NCBI GenBank assembly: GCA_949358305.1
Contig: OX442320.1
Location: forward strand, 4,542,259 to 4,606,258
Source: Strigamia acuminata
Taxonomy: Eukaryota; Arthropoda; Chilopoda; Geophilomorpha; Linotaeniidae
DNA length: 64,000 nucleotides
Direction: 5' to 3'
Shown: positions 56,901 to 64,000 of the stretch, one piece after another
Layout of the letters: every line of letters begins with the position of its first letter
How positions within the stretch are numbered: the stretch's first letter is position 1
Position numbers and translations under genes: made by a program
The notes under the pieces: model-generated
Told to the model about the DNA's origin: nothing
Seen by the model: the letters and a program-made list of their open reading frames with translations, nothing else
The model's database searches: none

Positions 56901-58659
56901 ACAATTTGATTCCATAAATATCGGTTGACTTTTCCATGTCAACAATTCCTTTCACGTGTAAATGCCCCATACGGGCGTGCCAATAATCCATCGGTACTGC
57001 TTTATCGGGTTTGCCATTCCTTTCCCCGTTCCCCAACTCATTAACTACTTTTGCATCAACTTCCTCTTTAGTTGGTTCAACTTTCTTAATTGGTTGAGTT
57101 TTAGTCGCATTTGCAGCGCTTCCCTGCTTTACTAGCACGCTACTCGGATTCACAACAGCATTTGCGGATTTCTCCGGCTTACGAATTGGGGTTAATAAAG
57201 CTTTCTTATAACAATTCATGGTTAATGGCACTTTAACAACTTCAGGCGATTTACTCGCCACGACATCCGTATTCCCTTGCATAGGCAATACGGATGCGTT
57301 CACATTCTGAGTTTCAATTGCACAATTCACTTGATACATCCTGTTCGACAATCTCTTTGCAGTTAACATCGGTTTGTCCATCGTTGATTCGAACATTGTT
57401 AATTTCCCATCAGCTATGAATGTTTTCAGACCTGCCTCGTCTGTACGACCGAGTGAAATTAGGTTTTTTCGAAATTTTGGCGCGTAATACACGTTTTTAA
57501 GTGTAATTTCGCGTCCACCCCCGCCATAATTTGCTATTAAGGTAATTTCGCCCATACCACTAATCTCAGAACTCCCCTCTCCTAATTGCACACTAAAATT
57601 CTCGAGGGGTTTAAAATTCGTGAAACATTCATAGTTGTATGAGAAATGGTCTGTTGCGCCCGTATCAATGTACCAGGCGGGATCTCTTTCCGGCGCTTTC
57701 TGTGATGCCAATGAGATCACAGGAAAATCCATTTGCTGTATGGCATGTACTGCCGAGTAGAAAGACAACGGTTCGTCCAAAAATGCTTGATTTGAACCTG
57801 CGCCGGTTCCTCTAGAACGTGCACCCGCGCGTCCTTGTCGGCGCGCCATCGGTGCAAAAGTTCCACGTGTCGGGTCATTTCCCCCTTGCTTTGGCTTTTT
57901 GCAGTCCCTTGCAAAGTGGTATTTTCCACCACAATTATAACACGTATAGTCTGTTTGGGTTGTTGGGGTCGAGCGCCCCCGCTGCCAACGTCCTCGGCTA
58001 AAGAATGCACCCGAATTATCTCCCGATTCTGCTGTCGGCGCACCATATTCCTCGTGCTGTTCGTTCAATCGGTTGTACTCTCCGAGGAGTCGGTCTTTGA
58101 CGTTGGACTGGGTGAATTCAGTATCTGACCAGTGATACATAACTTGTTTCACTCCCTCATATGTCTGAGGGAGGAAGTCCATATACTGGAATGCAATGTC
58201 CTCTCCAGACATGGTCACATTCACATTTTTCAGGTCACCCGCCTTCCGATCCACCCGGGTGGTAAACACGACCATTTGCTCCCTTTCTTGCAATTTCATT
58301 TGTAAAAATTCACGTCGGAGCCGGTTTTTCCTTGCCCTAGTGGTCGGTTGGTAGGCGGCTTTTAGGGCTTCCCATATCTCTTGTGCCGTATCGTGGGCAA
58401 CCGCCACAGATTGTTGTGCCTCGTTGCACGTAAGGCAAAGCGTTGATATTGCCCTCGCTTCTCGTGTCTCATACTCGCGCTTCTCCTTCGCGGAGGCGGT
58501 CGAAGGCAAACTTGGCTCCGTGCCCTTAACGTGGCTCCAGACTCCCTGCTGTAGGAGAATTAATCTCACCTGGACTGACCAGGACTCATAATTGTCACCA
58601 TCGAGTTTTCTAATGTTTCGATAATCCCGATAATCGCCGTCCTTTTCGTAGGTCGCCAT
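53977..58659 (-). CDS. Copia Gag-Pol polyprotein
   Basis: One frame of 1560 aa from the ATG at 58659, chosen because it is the first that gives a Copia Gag start and the upstream in-frame part is leader. In order: Gag helical domain (LDGDNYESW near residue 18), CCHC knuckle CYNCGGKYHFARDC (about 239), aspartic protease DTGATDH (about 330), pre-integrase HARMGH...CDSC, integrase core with MDTWGH (about 621) and DNGGEF (about 687), reverse transcriptase with YVDD (about 1241), RNase H with TDASHASD (about 1404) and ADSTAAI. Integrase before reverse transcriptase is the Copia order. All key catalytic motifs are present and no stop or frameshift interrupts the frame. Confidence 0.95.
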   Translation of the reverse strand: MATYEKDGDYRDYRNIRKLDGDNYESWSVQVRLILLQQGVWSHVKGTEPSLPSTASAKEKREYETREARAISTLCLTCNEAQQSVAVAHDTAQEIWEALKAAYQPTTRARKNRLRREFLQMKLQEREQMVVFTTRVDRKAGDLKNVNVTMSGEDIAFQYMDFLPQTYEGVKQVMYHWSDTEFTQSNVKDRLLGEYNRLNEQHEEYGAPTAESGDNSGAFFSRGRWQRGRSTPTTQTDYTCYNCGGKYHFARDCKKPKQGGNDPTRGTFAPMARRQGRAGARSRGTGAGSNQAFLDEPLSFYSAVHAIQQMDFPVISLASQKAPERDPAWYIDTGATDHFSYNYECFTNFKPLENFSVQLGEGSSEISGMGEITLIANYGGGGREITLKNVYYAPKFRKNLISLGRTDEAGLKTFIADGKLTMFESTMDKPMLTAKRLSNRMYQVNCAIETQNVNASVLPMQGNTDVVASKSPEVVKVPLTMNCYKKALLTPIRKPEKSANAVVNPSSVLVKQGSAANATKTQPIKKVEPTKEEVDAKVVNELGNGERNGKPDKAVPMDYWHARMGHLHVKGIVDMEKSTDIYGIKLSDREMNTCDSCAQAKSTRASFAPIGDIRSKGVLDLIHMDTWGHSSTKSIGGARYFLLLVDDYSRFMWIVTMKTKDEVLGHFKTWQLQLECATSRKVKAIRTDNGGEFVSAAWAKHASDSGIKCERTTPYSPEMNSVAERGNRTIVEGIRAMMADTGLPKRLWAELAHTIVYLKNRFPHSTLGGKTPYNVFFNRKMSVRHLKCIGSKAYVHIPAQTRKDKLDKRAWVGALVGYAQSTRGYRVWDPKTNKVYGVKHVKIDENTYWNEGDTGVQNVNKMFDYINLPTQEEESDDDVVPQATVPAPTVPTHQMVLRQRPPVPLPTTPKLVQKAYGMRMPLEEQGAVGGIELEGDVTELDLSKLELDSGDEPFEDTVAEQANTTDEPEELLKLNMQEWQRFAKVRARGKTAGKVDVYYMTPSQDRCRSRTDVMRWCEEEGFQYEEELFDFKHEHLELPYAGFCSIEPETYEQAISDRDRWDWSKAMDEEIDIFDERKVYTEVDIAPDQTLLGSKWIYKLKRDHTGAIKRFRARLVAQGFKQRPDIDFKEVFSPVINFVLILIFFCTLVVLCNWRDTHLDVKAAYLYGDLDIPQYMAIPKGYQTKTNKGKCWRLDKALYGLHQSGRMWFEKLHDKLIDIGFTPFPGLNCVYVYKREAILIVYVDDLVLFSRDDFIEKCVLKWISNAFDIVNLGPVTMLLGIEFERVGKNIFVHQGKYIDKLCEKYRIDYSHRIKVPGTVGTMIRSVRPGERVDVEFPYRALVGSLLFIAMRTRPDILFSVIVLSQYNEVHSYKHVQMLLQVLKYLSQTRDFCIDLGLCKNTGMSIYTDASHASDLDQRRSFGGHIIYIGGVPVSWACRKQKLTALSVMESEFIAIVDGVREVIWLERLFEADVLRDPQRVKPIVYADSTAAIQYAKNRIENRANKHIEVRFHFLRDWYTKGTFGIHHIPGVSNVADILTKWLPFPRLSTLCERIFAERHK

Positions 58660-59837
58660 TTCCAAAATTTCACAAATTATCACCCAAAGATCACTATTCG
58701 ATGCACTAAACACAAACACACTTTCAAATAAATAATTCCCCAAAATAATAGGCGAAAATAATACAATTCTTCCCGGGGTGCAGCTCAATAAGTGAGCACA
58801 ACTACCTTGACCAGTCGCTACAAGGGCTTCCGTCCGACACACCTGGGGTCGCGGGATCGCCCCCTTGCTTCGAGCAAGCCTGGCCAAGAATAGGATGACA
58901 CTAGGCGAATGCCTAAAGGGTGCCAAACAAACAAAAGGTCCCCAAAACAAAAACTTAATATTATACAAAGTTTCACGACAACCCAGAACGCACAAAACAA
59001 AAAAAAATGTTGGCACGTTGTATTCTTGTTTGCGGGATATTTGCGTCGCAAATCCCGCGGAGATGTCGTCAAAACGTTGTTCCAAACCGTCGAAAATCGC
59101 TGGAATTCACTTGTGCACCTGGCACAAGACTTAACCTGTCCAACGTCGCGCAGATACCCGTCCCGGGCTAATCCGCGGTCAAAATGCGTGTTCGCGCTCG
59201 TCGCACGAAAACACGACTTCAAAACGTCGAAATGTTCGTCAAAAACTTCCAAACGCTGTCTAGACGTTCGTCGCAACCTCGAAAATCGTCCAATCGGCGA
59301 ATTCCGACGTGGATATAATCCAAAAACTCGTTGCGAACGTTCCTCGTTCGTTTTTACTCCAACCGCATGGACGGCGCCATCTTGGATTGGGCTGCACCGC
59401 TCGCCATGACGGAAAAACAACGAAAAAATTAATATTTCGACAATAAATAATGTTCCTACCGTCTCTAGGTAATCTACACTCGTTTCACACGTCGTTTGCA
59501 CGAATTCACAAAATACAAGCGTGTTTCGACTCGAAAACACGCTGGCTGGCTTCACTGTTGTACACGGCGAAGTCCAGGCAAAGAAAAATGGCTGCCACCG
59601 AAGCTAATCTTCGTTATACTGGCACACAACTAATTTCTCACGAAAATAAACGTTTCCTACACTGTTCTGTCCAAAAATCACGTCCTAATTGTCCGCACAC
59701 ACTTCCCAATCGCTCGCACTTCGCGAAAATCGTCGATACGTCTTTGCGACGAAAATGACGGTGTCGGCGAACGTCCGATGGTCGTTACCGCTCTGGAAGT
59801 CCGCTTATCGTCCCGAGATGGTTGCTAACGATGCAAA
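58660..59837 (-). other. long leader of the Copia element
   Basis: About 1.2 kb between the primer-binding site and the Gag ATG, long for a Copia element. It contains overlapping ORFs in several frames with no recognisable domain, and GC-rich stretches. It could hold packaging signals or captured sequence; I cannot tell. Confidence 0.6.
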
Positions 59838-59853
59838 CCACCCTCTGCTACCA
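59838..59853 (-). other. primer-binding site for initiator tRNA-Met
   Basis: The minus strand reads TGGTAGCAGAGGGTGG two nt inside the LTR. It is complementary to the 3' end of animal initiator tRNA-Met as I know it, with one mismatch. Confidence 0.75.
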
Positions 59854-59855
59854 TG

Positions 59856-60158
59856 TATTGTTTCTTGGAGCGAGTGGTGTGTCGAATCCATTAATAAGAC
59901 GTCGGATTTAAACTGTGCGGTAAGCACAAAGCGTGGCCGCCATGTTTAATTCTCGGAAAACGTAACATCAGTGATGGTTCGAGGCTAGATAGTCTCGAAA
60001 CCGAATACACAATAAAAGGAGAACAAATCCATATTGTTTGATATGAACTTGTTCTTTACAAAAGAATAAATAAAACACTCATATCCATCTACGGATATCT
60101 AGAAGTGGCATGCACACCCAAAACACAAATGGCGAAAGAATTCACTGCAAAACCAATA
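59856..60158 (-). repeat. 5' LTR of the minus-strand Copia element
   Basis: 303 bp, matches 53658-53960 by eye. Followed outside by GTTAC. Confidence 0.92.
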
Positions 60159-60451
60159 GTTACGTCGGTTACGTCGGTTACGTCGGTTACGTCGGTTACG
60201 TCGGTTACGTCGGTTACGTCGGTTACGTCGGTTACGTCGGTTACGTCGGTTACGTCGGTTACGTCGGTTACGTCGGTTACGTCGGTTACGTCGGTTACGT
60301 CGGTTACGTCGGTTACGTCGGTTACGTCGGTTACGTCGGTTACGTCGGTTACGTCGGTTACGTCGGTTACGTCGGTTACGTCGGTTACGTCGGTTACGTC
60401 GGTTACGTCGGTTACGTCGGTTACGTCGGTTACGTCGGTTACGTCGGTTAC
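60159..60451. repeat. 9-bp satellite GGTTACGTC, right part
   Basis: About 32 copies, the continuation of 53093-53657 across the Copia insertion. It ends at GCCAACGGGAATCGAC of the 280-bp unit, so the array occupies the position of that unit's palindromic core. Confidence 0.95.
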
Positions 60452-60915
60452 GCCAACGGGAATCGACTTTTTAGCGCATTTTATACGTCTTAAGCATGTT
60501 TTTGGCACTTTTTAAAATTTGTCAAAAAAGCAAAGGCTAATTTATGGAGAAATGGCCAAAAATTGAAAAAGTTCCAGAAACGTGCTGGTTAGACGTAAAA
60601 TGAGCTGAAAAATCGATTCCCGTGTGCGCAATTTGCATATCTGGCACTGTTGCAGAGATATAAGCAAAAAACAGACTTTTTGAACAGAAAAAGTGGTGTA
60701 TCTCTGCAACGGTGCCAGATATGCAAATTCCGCCAACGGGAATCGACTTTTTAGCGCATTTTATACGTCTTAAGCATGTTTTTGGCACTTTTTAAAATTT
60801 GTCAAAAAAGCAAAGCCTAATGTATGGAGAAATGGCCAAAAATTGAAAAAGTTCCAGAAACGTGCTGGTTAGACGTAAAATGAGCTGAAAAATCGATTCC
60901 CGTGTGCGCAATTTG
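60452..60915. repeat. 280-bp satellite, reverse orientation
   Basis: The end of one unit, one full unit and part of the next in reverse orientation, then a switch into the 9-bp array at the same core border (GCGCAATTTGC) as at 53092. Confidence 0.92.
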
Positions 60916-61066
60916 CGGTTACGTCGGTTACGTCGGTTACGACGGTTACGTCGGTTACGACGGTTACGTCGGTTACGTCGGTTACGTCGGTTACGTCGGT
61001 TACGTCGATTACGTCGGTTACGTCGGTTACGTCGGTTACGTCGGTTACGTCGGTTACGTCGGTTAC
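60916..61066. repeat. third 9-bp satellite block
   Basis: About 17 copies of GGTTACGTC. The first dozen copies carry the same variant pattern (GACGGTTACG twice, GATTACG once) as the start of the 53093 array, so the two blocks are duplicates. It is cut by the LTR at 61067. Confidence 0.92.
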
Positions 61067-61384
61067 TGTTAAGATATAATGTATATTGATAAGCAATCAC
61101 TTTTACAACATGTGTGCATATATGTCTTTGCGTATTATCACGTAACTAAGTGTTAGTGTATGTGTTTGGCCAACGCGAGTGATCGCAATGTTTGTTTACA
61201 TACAGTGTCTGTATGCTGCCTACAGGTGGCGCTGATTGCATTGAGGTCATGTGACCAATCAATAAAGATCACTTGATGTTTTGGTTCTCACCTGTTAACA
61301 TGATGTCTCTTTCTTTCACCTGATGTGTTTTTCCAATCCACTACATTTGTCACTATTTGCAGAAGTTTGCAACACTATTCAACA
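61067..61384 (+). repeat. 5' LTR of the second Copia element
   Basis: Starts TGTTAAG at the end of the satellite and ends AACA just before the tRNA-like site, giving TGTT/AACA inverted ends. Contains AATAAA near 61261. About 318 bp; the right border is set by the primer-binding site. Confidence 0.65.
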
Positions 61385-61385
61385 A

Positions 61386-61396
61386 GGTTATGGGCC
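61386..61396 (+). other. primer-binding site matching the anticodon arm of initiator tRNA-Met
   Basis: GGTTATGGGCC is complementary to the CAU anticodon loop region (GGCCCATAACC) of initiator tRNA-Met. Internal-tRNA priming of this kind is known from Drosophila copia. The match is short. Confidence 0.6.
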
Positions 61397-62167
61397 ACAA
61401 ACAACGTGGGAAAAACAGGCAGAGTGAAGAGAAATACCTCAAGTCAACCACAGGTGAAAAAGTGGGCGTTTCTCCTCAAAATCCAAGATGGCGGCGTCCA
61501 TGAGGAATGGAATCAACCTGTGCTTATGCCAAGGATCCACGGTTCTACAAGCGATTATTGGTCATCAAGCGACACAGGATCATTAATTGGGTTCGAACAT
61601 TATAGAACATTTATTTAATACGTTTATTTTGGCCATTTTCGGACGATTTTCCGAATATCGCGAGGCGCGATACGTAACGTCGACGTGGCGTTAATTTTCG
61701 CCGAGAAAACAACTCGACGACAAATACGCAAGGACGACGACGCTCGACAACCACACGGGAAGTGTGAACGAGCAATAAACGAACGGGAATTGCCAAAAAC
61801 GAGAAAATTCTCGAAGGAACTGAATTTTTCGAGGCGAAAAAGACGGAAAAACGAGGGAAAATCAACAATACGACGTTTTTTTCTCAACCACACGTGAAGT
61901 GTGACTCAAAGCTGTCAGTACGAAACAAGTGGATAGTCTGCAGCAGGAAGCCAACATATATGAACTCTTTATTTCGTTTATTTCGTTTTATTTTCGAATA
62001 TATTGTTGAATACCATTATTAGCTTAGTGTTGTTACTAGGATACACTAACATAGTATTAAGAGCGAACTAACATCGCAACACTGCACCCAGTTGCGATTA
62101 CCAGTATTTCAAAGTGTTTTTGAGCAATCTTGTGTGTGTTTTTGGTGTGTTGGACACTAAATTCACA
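61397..62167 (+). other. leader of the second Copia element
   Basis: About 770 bp without a supported ORF. It contains AAGATGGCGGC (61489-61499), a YY1-type block, and a GC-rich segment with many CG dinucleotides (61620-61860). Confidence 0.5.
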
Positions 62168-64000
62168 ATGGACACGGAAAAACTCGACCGGAAGATTACA
62201 CTTTTGAATAGGACGAACTACGATACGTGGAAACAGCAAATCAAAGTGCTGTTGATGCACCACGGATGTTGGGCCTTCACCGATGGAACACAAGAAGCCC
62301 TGGCACCGGGAGCGTCTTGGCGAGATCGCTCGGACTTTCAACTGCGAAAGGGGCGAGCTTTCAGCCTAATTTACTACGCCATTGAGGAGCAATACCACGA
62401 ATTGCTCAGCGGGACCGAGGACGCGAAAACAGCGTGGGACACGCTTAAGACAAACTTCGAACCGGTCTCGAGGGCGAGGATAATACGTCTGTTGGACGAA
62501 TTCTTCAATCTGAAGTATGACCCAGCGACGGAGACGATCGGCGTATTCGCGGCGAAGATACGCAATGCGGCGAAGCGATTAGCCGACGTCAAACACGACT
62601 TGGACAATTTGTATCAGGCTTTCCAGCTCATCCGATACCTGCCACAAGAATACCAGTCAATTGTGCAGAGTATTTATCGATGGGACGATAAGGATTTCAC
62701 ACTGGAAAAGGTTGAAGCGGAATTGGTCGCTGAGGAGGGCAGACTCGCGCAACAACGCAGAGATTCGGGCCAAGCGCCAATTACGGACGCTTTCAACATG
62801 GGAACAAGCGCAAAGAGCAATGATAATTCGTCTAAATCCCAACAACAGCAAGGGAATAGCAGCCAAAACAACCGAGGCGGACAAAGGGGCGGCAAATCGA
62901 ATTATCGAGGCGGCAAAAATTCGCGGAATTTCAGAGGAAATGCGACCGGATCATCACCACGGGGGCCGTGTTTTCGGTGCAATCAACCAGGGCACTGGGC
63001 AAGGGATTGCACAGCACAATTACCGTCGAATAACAGCCAGAACACAAATACAGCGGAAGAATTGGACACAAACATGTTCGATGTCGGTTTTCTCACCGAG
63101 TTGAGCGAAGAGGAGATGTTACAGTGCAGCGCAGCCAACAACTGTTGGATCTACGACACCGGGGCCACTGGACATTTCTGCAAAGACAGGAATCAATTCT
63201 TCAACTTCAAGGAAACCACAGGGACAATAAGCCAAGCGGATAAGAAGACTTTAATTCAGATTCAAGGCGTCGGGGACGTTTGCGTGATGTGTTTGGTTGG
63301 AAGTGAGACAATTCCAATCACATTGAAGAAAGTTTATTATGCGCCGGACATGCGACGAAATTTGTTGTCGGGACCGTGCATCGACGAAGCACGATGCAAA
63401 GTCGCCGTTGGCTCGGGACTGGTCAAGATATACGATCCTCAGTGGAAGAGACAGCTGATGGAAGGCGTGAAGAAGGATCGTTTGTACTACATCAAGCTAA
63501 GCGACCAGAAGCCGGACTTTGAGAAGTTACGACAAAAAGCGAATAACAGAGCGAACGTTGGCGAACAGAAGAAACAAGAGCCAACTATTTCAACACAAAG
63601 TACAACGAAGAGTGCATCTAATCCTGAGGAAGCAAGACTTTGGCATGAGCGGCTCGGCCATATCTATTTTCCAAGCGTCCAAGCAATGAGCAAAGGAGGT
63701 GCAGTAATTGGGTTGCCAGTTTTGGACGTGCCAATTACACAATGCGACGTTTGCACATTAGCCAAAAAGAAGGCGATTCCTCATAAGTCGTTGCCAGGAA
63801 TTAGATCGACAGAGCCACTCCAATTGCTACACATGGATGTATGTGGAGCATTTAGTACACCAACACTCTCGGGAAACATATACTTCTTAACTATCACGGA
63901 TGACTTCTCTCGTTATTCGACAGTGTACTTAATGAAGAAGAAGGACGAAGTATTTGACATTTTCCAAAAACACGTGAAACGAATAGAACGATTGCTTGGG
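62168..64000 (+). CDS. Copia Gag-Pol polyprotein, N-terminal 611 residues (partial)
   Basis: Open from the ATG at 62168 to the last base without a stop. The Gag domain begins near LLNRTNYDTWKQQIK, with a Gln/Asn/Gly-rich linker near residues 230-265. Then come one CCHC knuckle CFRCNQPGHWARDC (about 268-281), protease DTGATGHF (about 330), pre-integrase WHERLGH...CDVC (about 490-540), and the start of the integrase core HMDVCGAF...TDDFSRY (about 555-580). Reverse transcriptase and RNase H would lie beyond the window. No frameshift so far. Confidence 0.93.
   Translation, partial: MDTEKLDRKITLLNRTNYDTWKQQIKVLLMHHGCWAFTDGTQEALAPGASWRDRSDFQLRKGRAFSLIYYAIEEQYHELLSGTEDAKTAWDTLKTNFEPVSRARIIRLLDEFFNLKYDPATETIGVFAAKIRNAAKRLADVKHDLDNLYQAFQLIRYLPQEYQSIVQSIYRWDDKDFTLEKVEAELVAEEGRLAQQRRDSGQAPITDAFNMGTSAKSNDNSSKSQQQQGNSSQNNRGGQRGGKSNYRGGKNSRNFRGNATGSSPRGPCFRCNQPGHWARDCTAQLPSNNSQNTNTAEELDTNMFDVGFLTELSEEEMLQCSAANNCWIYDTGATGHFCKDRNQFFNFKETTGTISQADKKTLIQIQGVGDVCVMCLVGSETIPITLKKVYYAPDMRRNLLSGPCIDEARCKVAVGSGLVKIYDPQWKRQLMEGVKKDRLYYIKLSDQKPDFEKLRQKANNRANVGEQKKQEPTISTQSTTKSASNPEEARLWHERLGHIYFPSVQAMSKGGAVIGLPVLDVPITQCDVCTLAKKKAIPHKSLPGIRSTEPLQLLHMDVCGAFSTPTLSGNIYFLTITDDFSRYSTVYLMKKKDEVFDIFQKHVKRIERLLG

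Larger units (their letters stand above)
53658..60158 (-). mobile_element. full-length Copia (Ty1-type) LTR retrotransposon
   Basis: Two 303-bp LTRs (53658-53960 and 59856-60158) look identical by eye, with inverted ends TATTG/CAATA. GTTAC target duplications (53653-53657, 60159-60163) lie within the 9-bp array. On the minus strand the order is LTR, tRNA-Met primer-binding site, 1.2-kb leader, one Gag-Pol frame, polypurine tract, LTR. It appears complete and recently inserted. Confidence 0.95.
61067..64000 (+). mobile_element. second Copia element, plus strand, cut by the window end
   Basis: An LTR, primer-binding site, leader and the first 611 codons of a Gag-Pol frame. Its sequence differs throughout from the 53658 element, so it is a different family. 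It is inserted in the 9-bp satellite after GGTTAC; the 3' end is outside the window. Confidence 0.9.

Noticed and set aside
58818-59555. 245-codon ORF in the Copia leader
   Set aside because: No recognisable domain, overlaps the Gag-Pol frame in part, and other frames are equally open.

Overview
This window is animal (invertebrate metazoan) nuclear DNA. The genes are split by many spliceosomal introns with consensus GT...AG borders. Exons are GC-rich and introns AT-rich. One helicase gene covers functions that vertebrates divide between SRCAP and EP400. The mobile elements (Copia and Gypsy-like LTR elements, a TTAA-flanked piggyBac-like element, a TA-flanked mariner-like hairpin) are typical of marine or other invertebrates. 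I cannot assign a phylum.

Layout. (1) 1-6.4 kb: the edge of a Copia-type element, a small two-exon gene for a secreted six-cysteine knot peptide (minus, 614-843), fold-back repeats, a minisatellite and a decayed copy of the next gene's 5' region. (2) 6712-13294, plus: a seven-exon gene for a 1028-residue low-complexity protein I do not recognise. (3) 15991-21022, minus: an eleven-exon APPBP2 orthologue (591 aa), tail-to-tail with the previous gene. (4) 21023-21981: a shared divergent promoter. (5) 21982-42667, plus: the Domino/EP400/SRCAP-type remodelling ATPase. It has 38 coding exons and two supported 3' ends: a short form (2186 aa) ending in an AT-hook tail and a long form (2904 aa) with a SANT domain and Q-rich tail. 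Its introns carry three pairs of H/ACA snoRNA-like sequences and many tandem arrays. (6) 42.7-48.3 kb: nested DNA transposons, an intact 16-finger C2H2 gene (minus, 44364-45752) and a truncated paralogue. (7) 48.25-61.07 kb: a satellite domain of 280-bp palindromic units and 9-bp units. It is interrupted by a gag-only LTR retrotransposon and a full-length minus-strand Copia element, each with identical LTRs by eye. (8) 61067-64000: a second, different Copia element on the plus strand, running off the window.

The exon chains of the knot-peptide gene, the unrecognised gene, APPBP2 and both helicase isoforms were built by hand from splice sites. All close in frame, with total lengths divisible by three. 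Known roles of the recognised host genes: H2A variant exchange and histone acetylation (Domino, through SWR1/NuA4-type complexes), cullin-2 substrate recognition (APPBP2) and DNA binding (zinc fingers).

The most interesting signals are the isoform split of the helicase that mirrors the vertebrate SRCAP/EP400 split, the paired intronic H/ACA-like RNAs, intron minisatellites whose unit lengths fall near multiples of the DNA helical turn, and the trimeric higher-order satellite with a swappable palindromic core.
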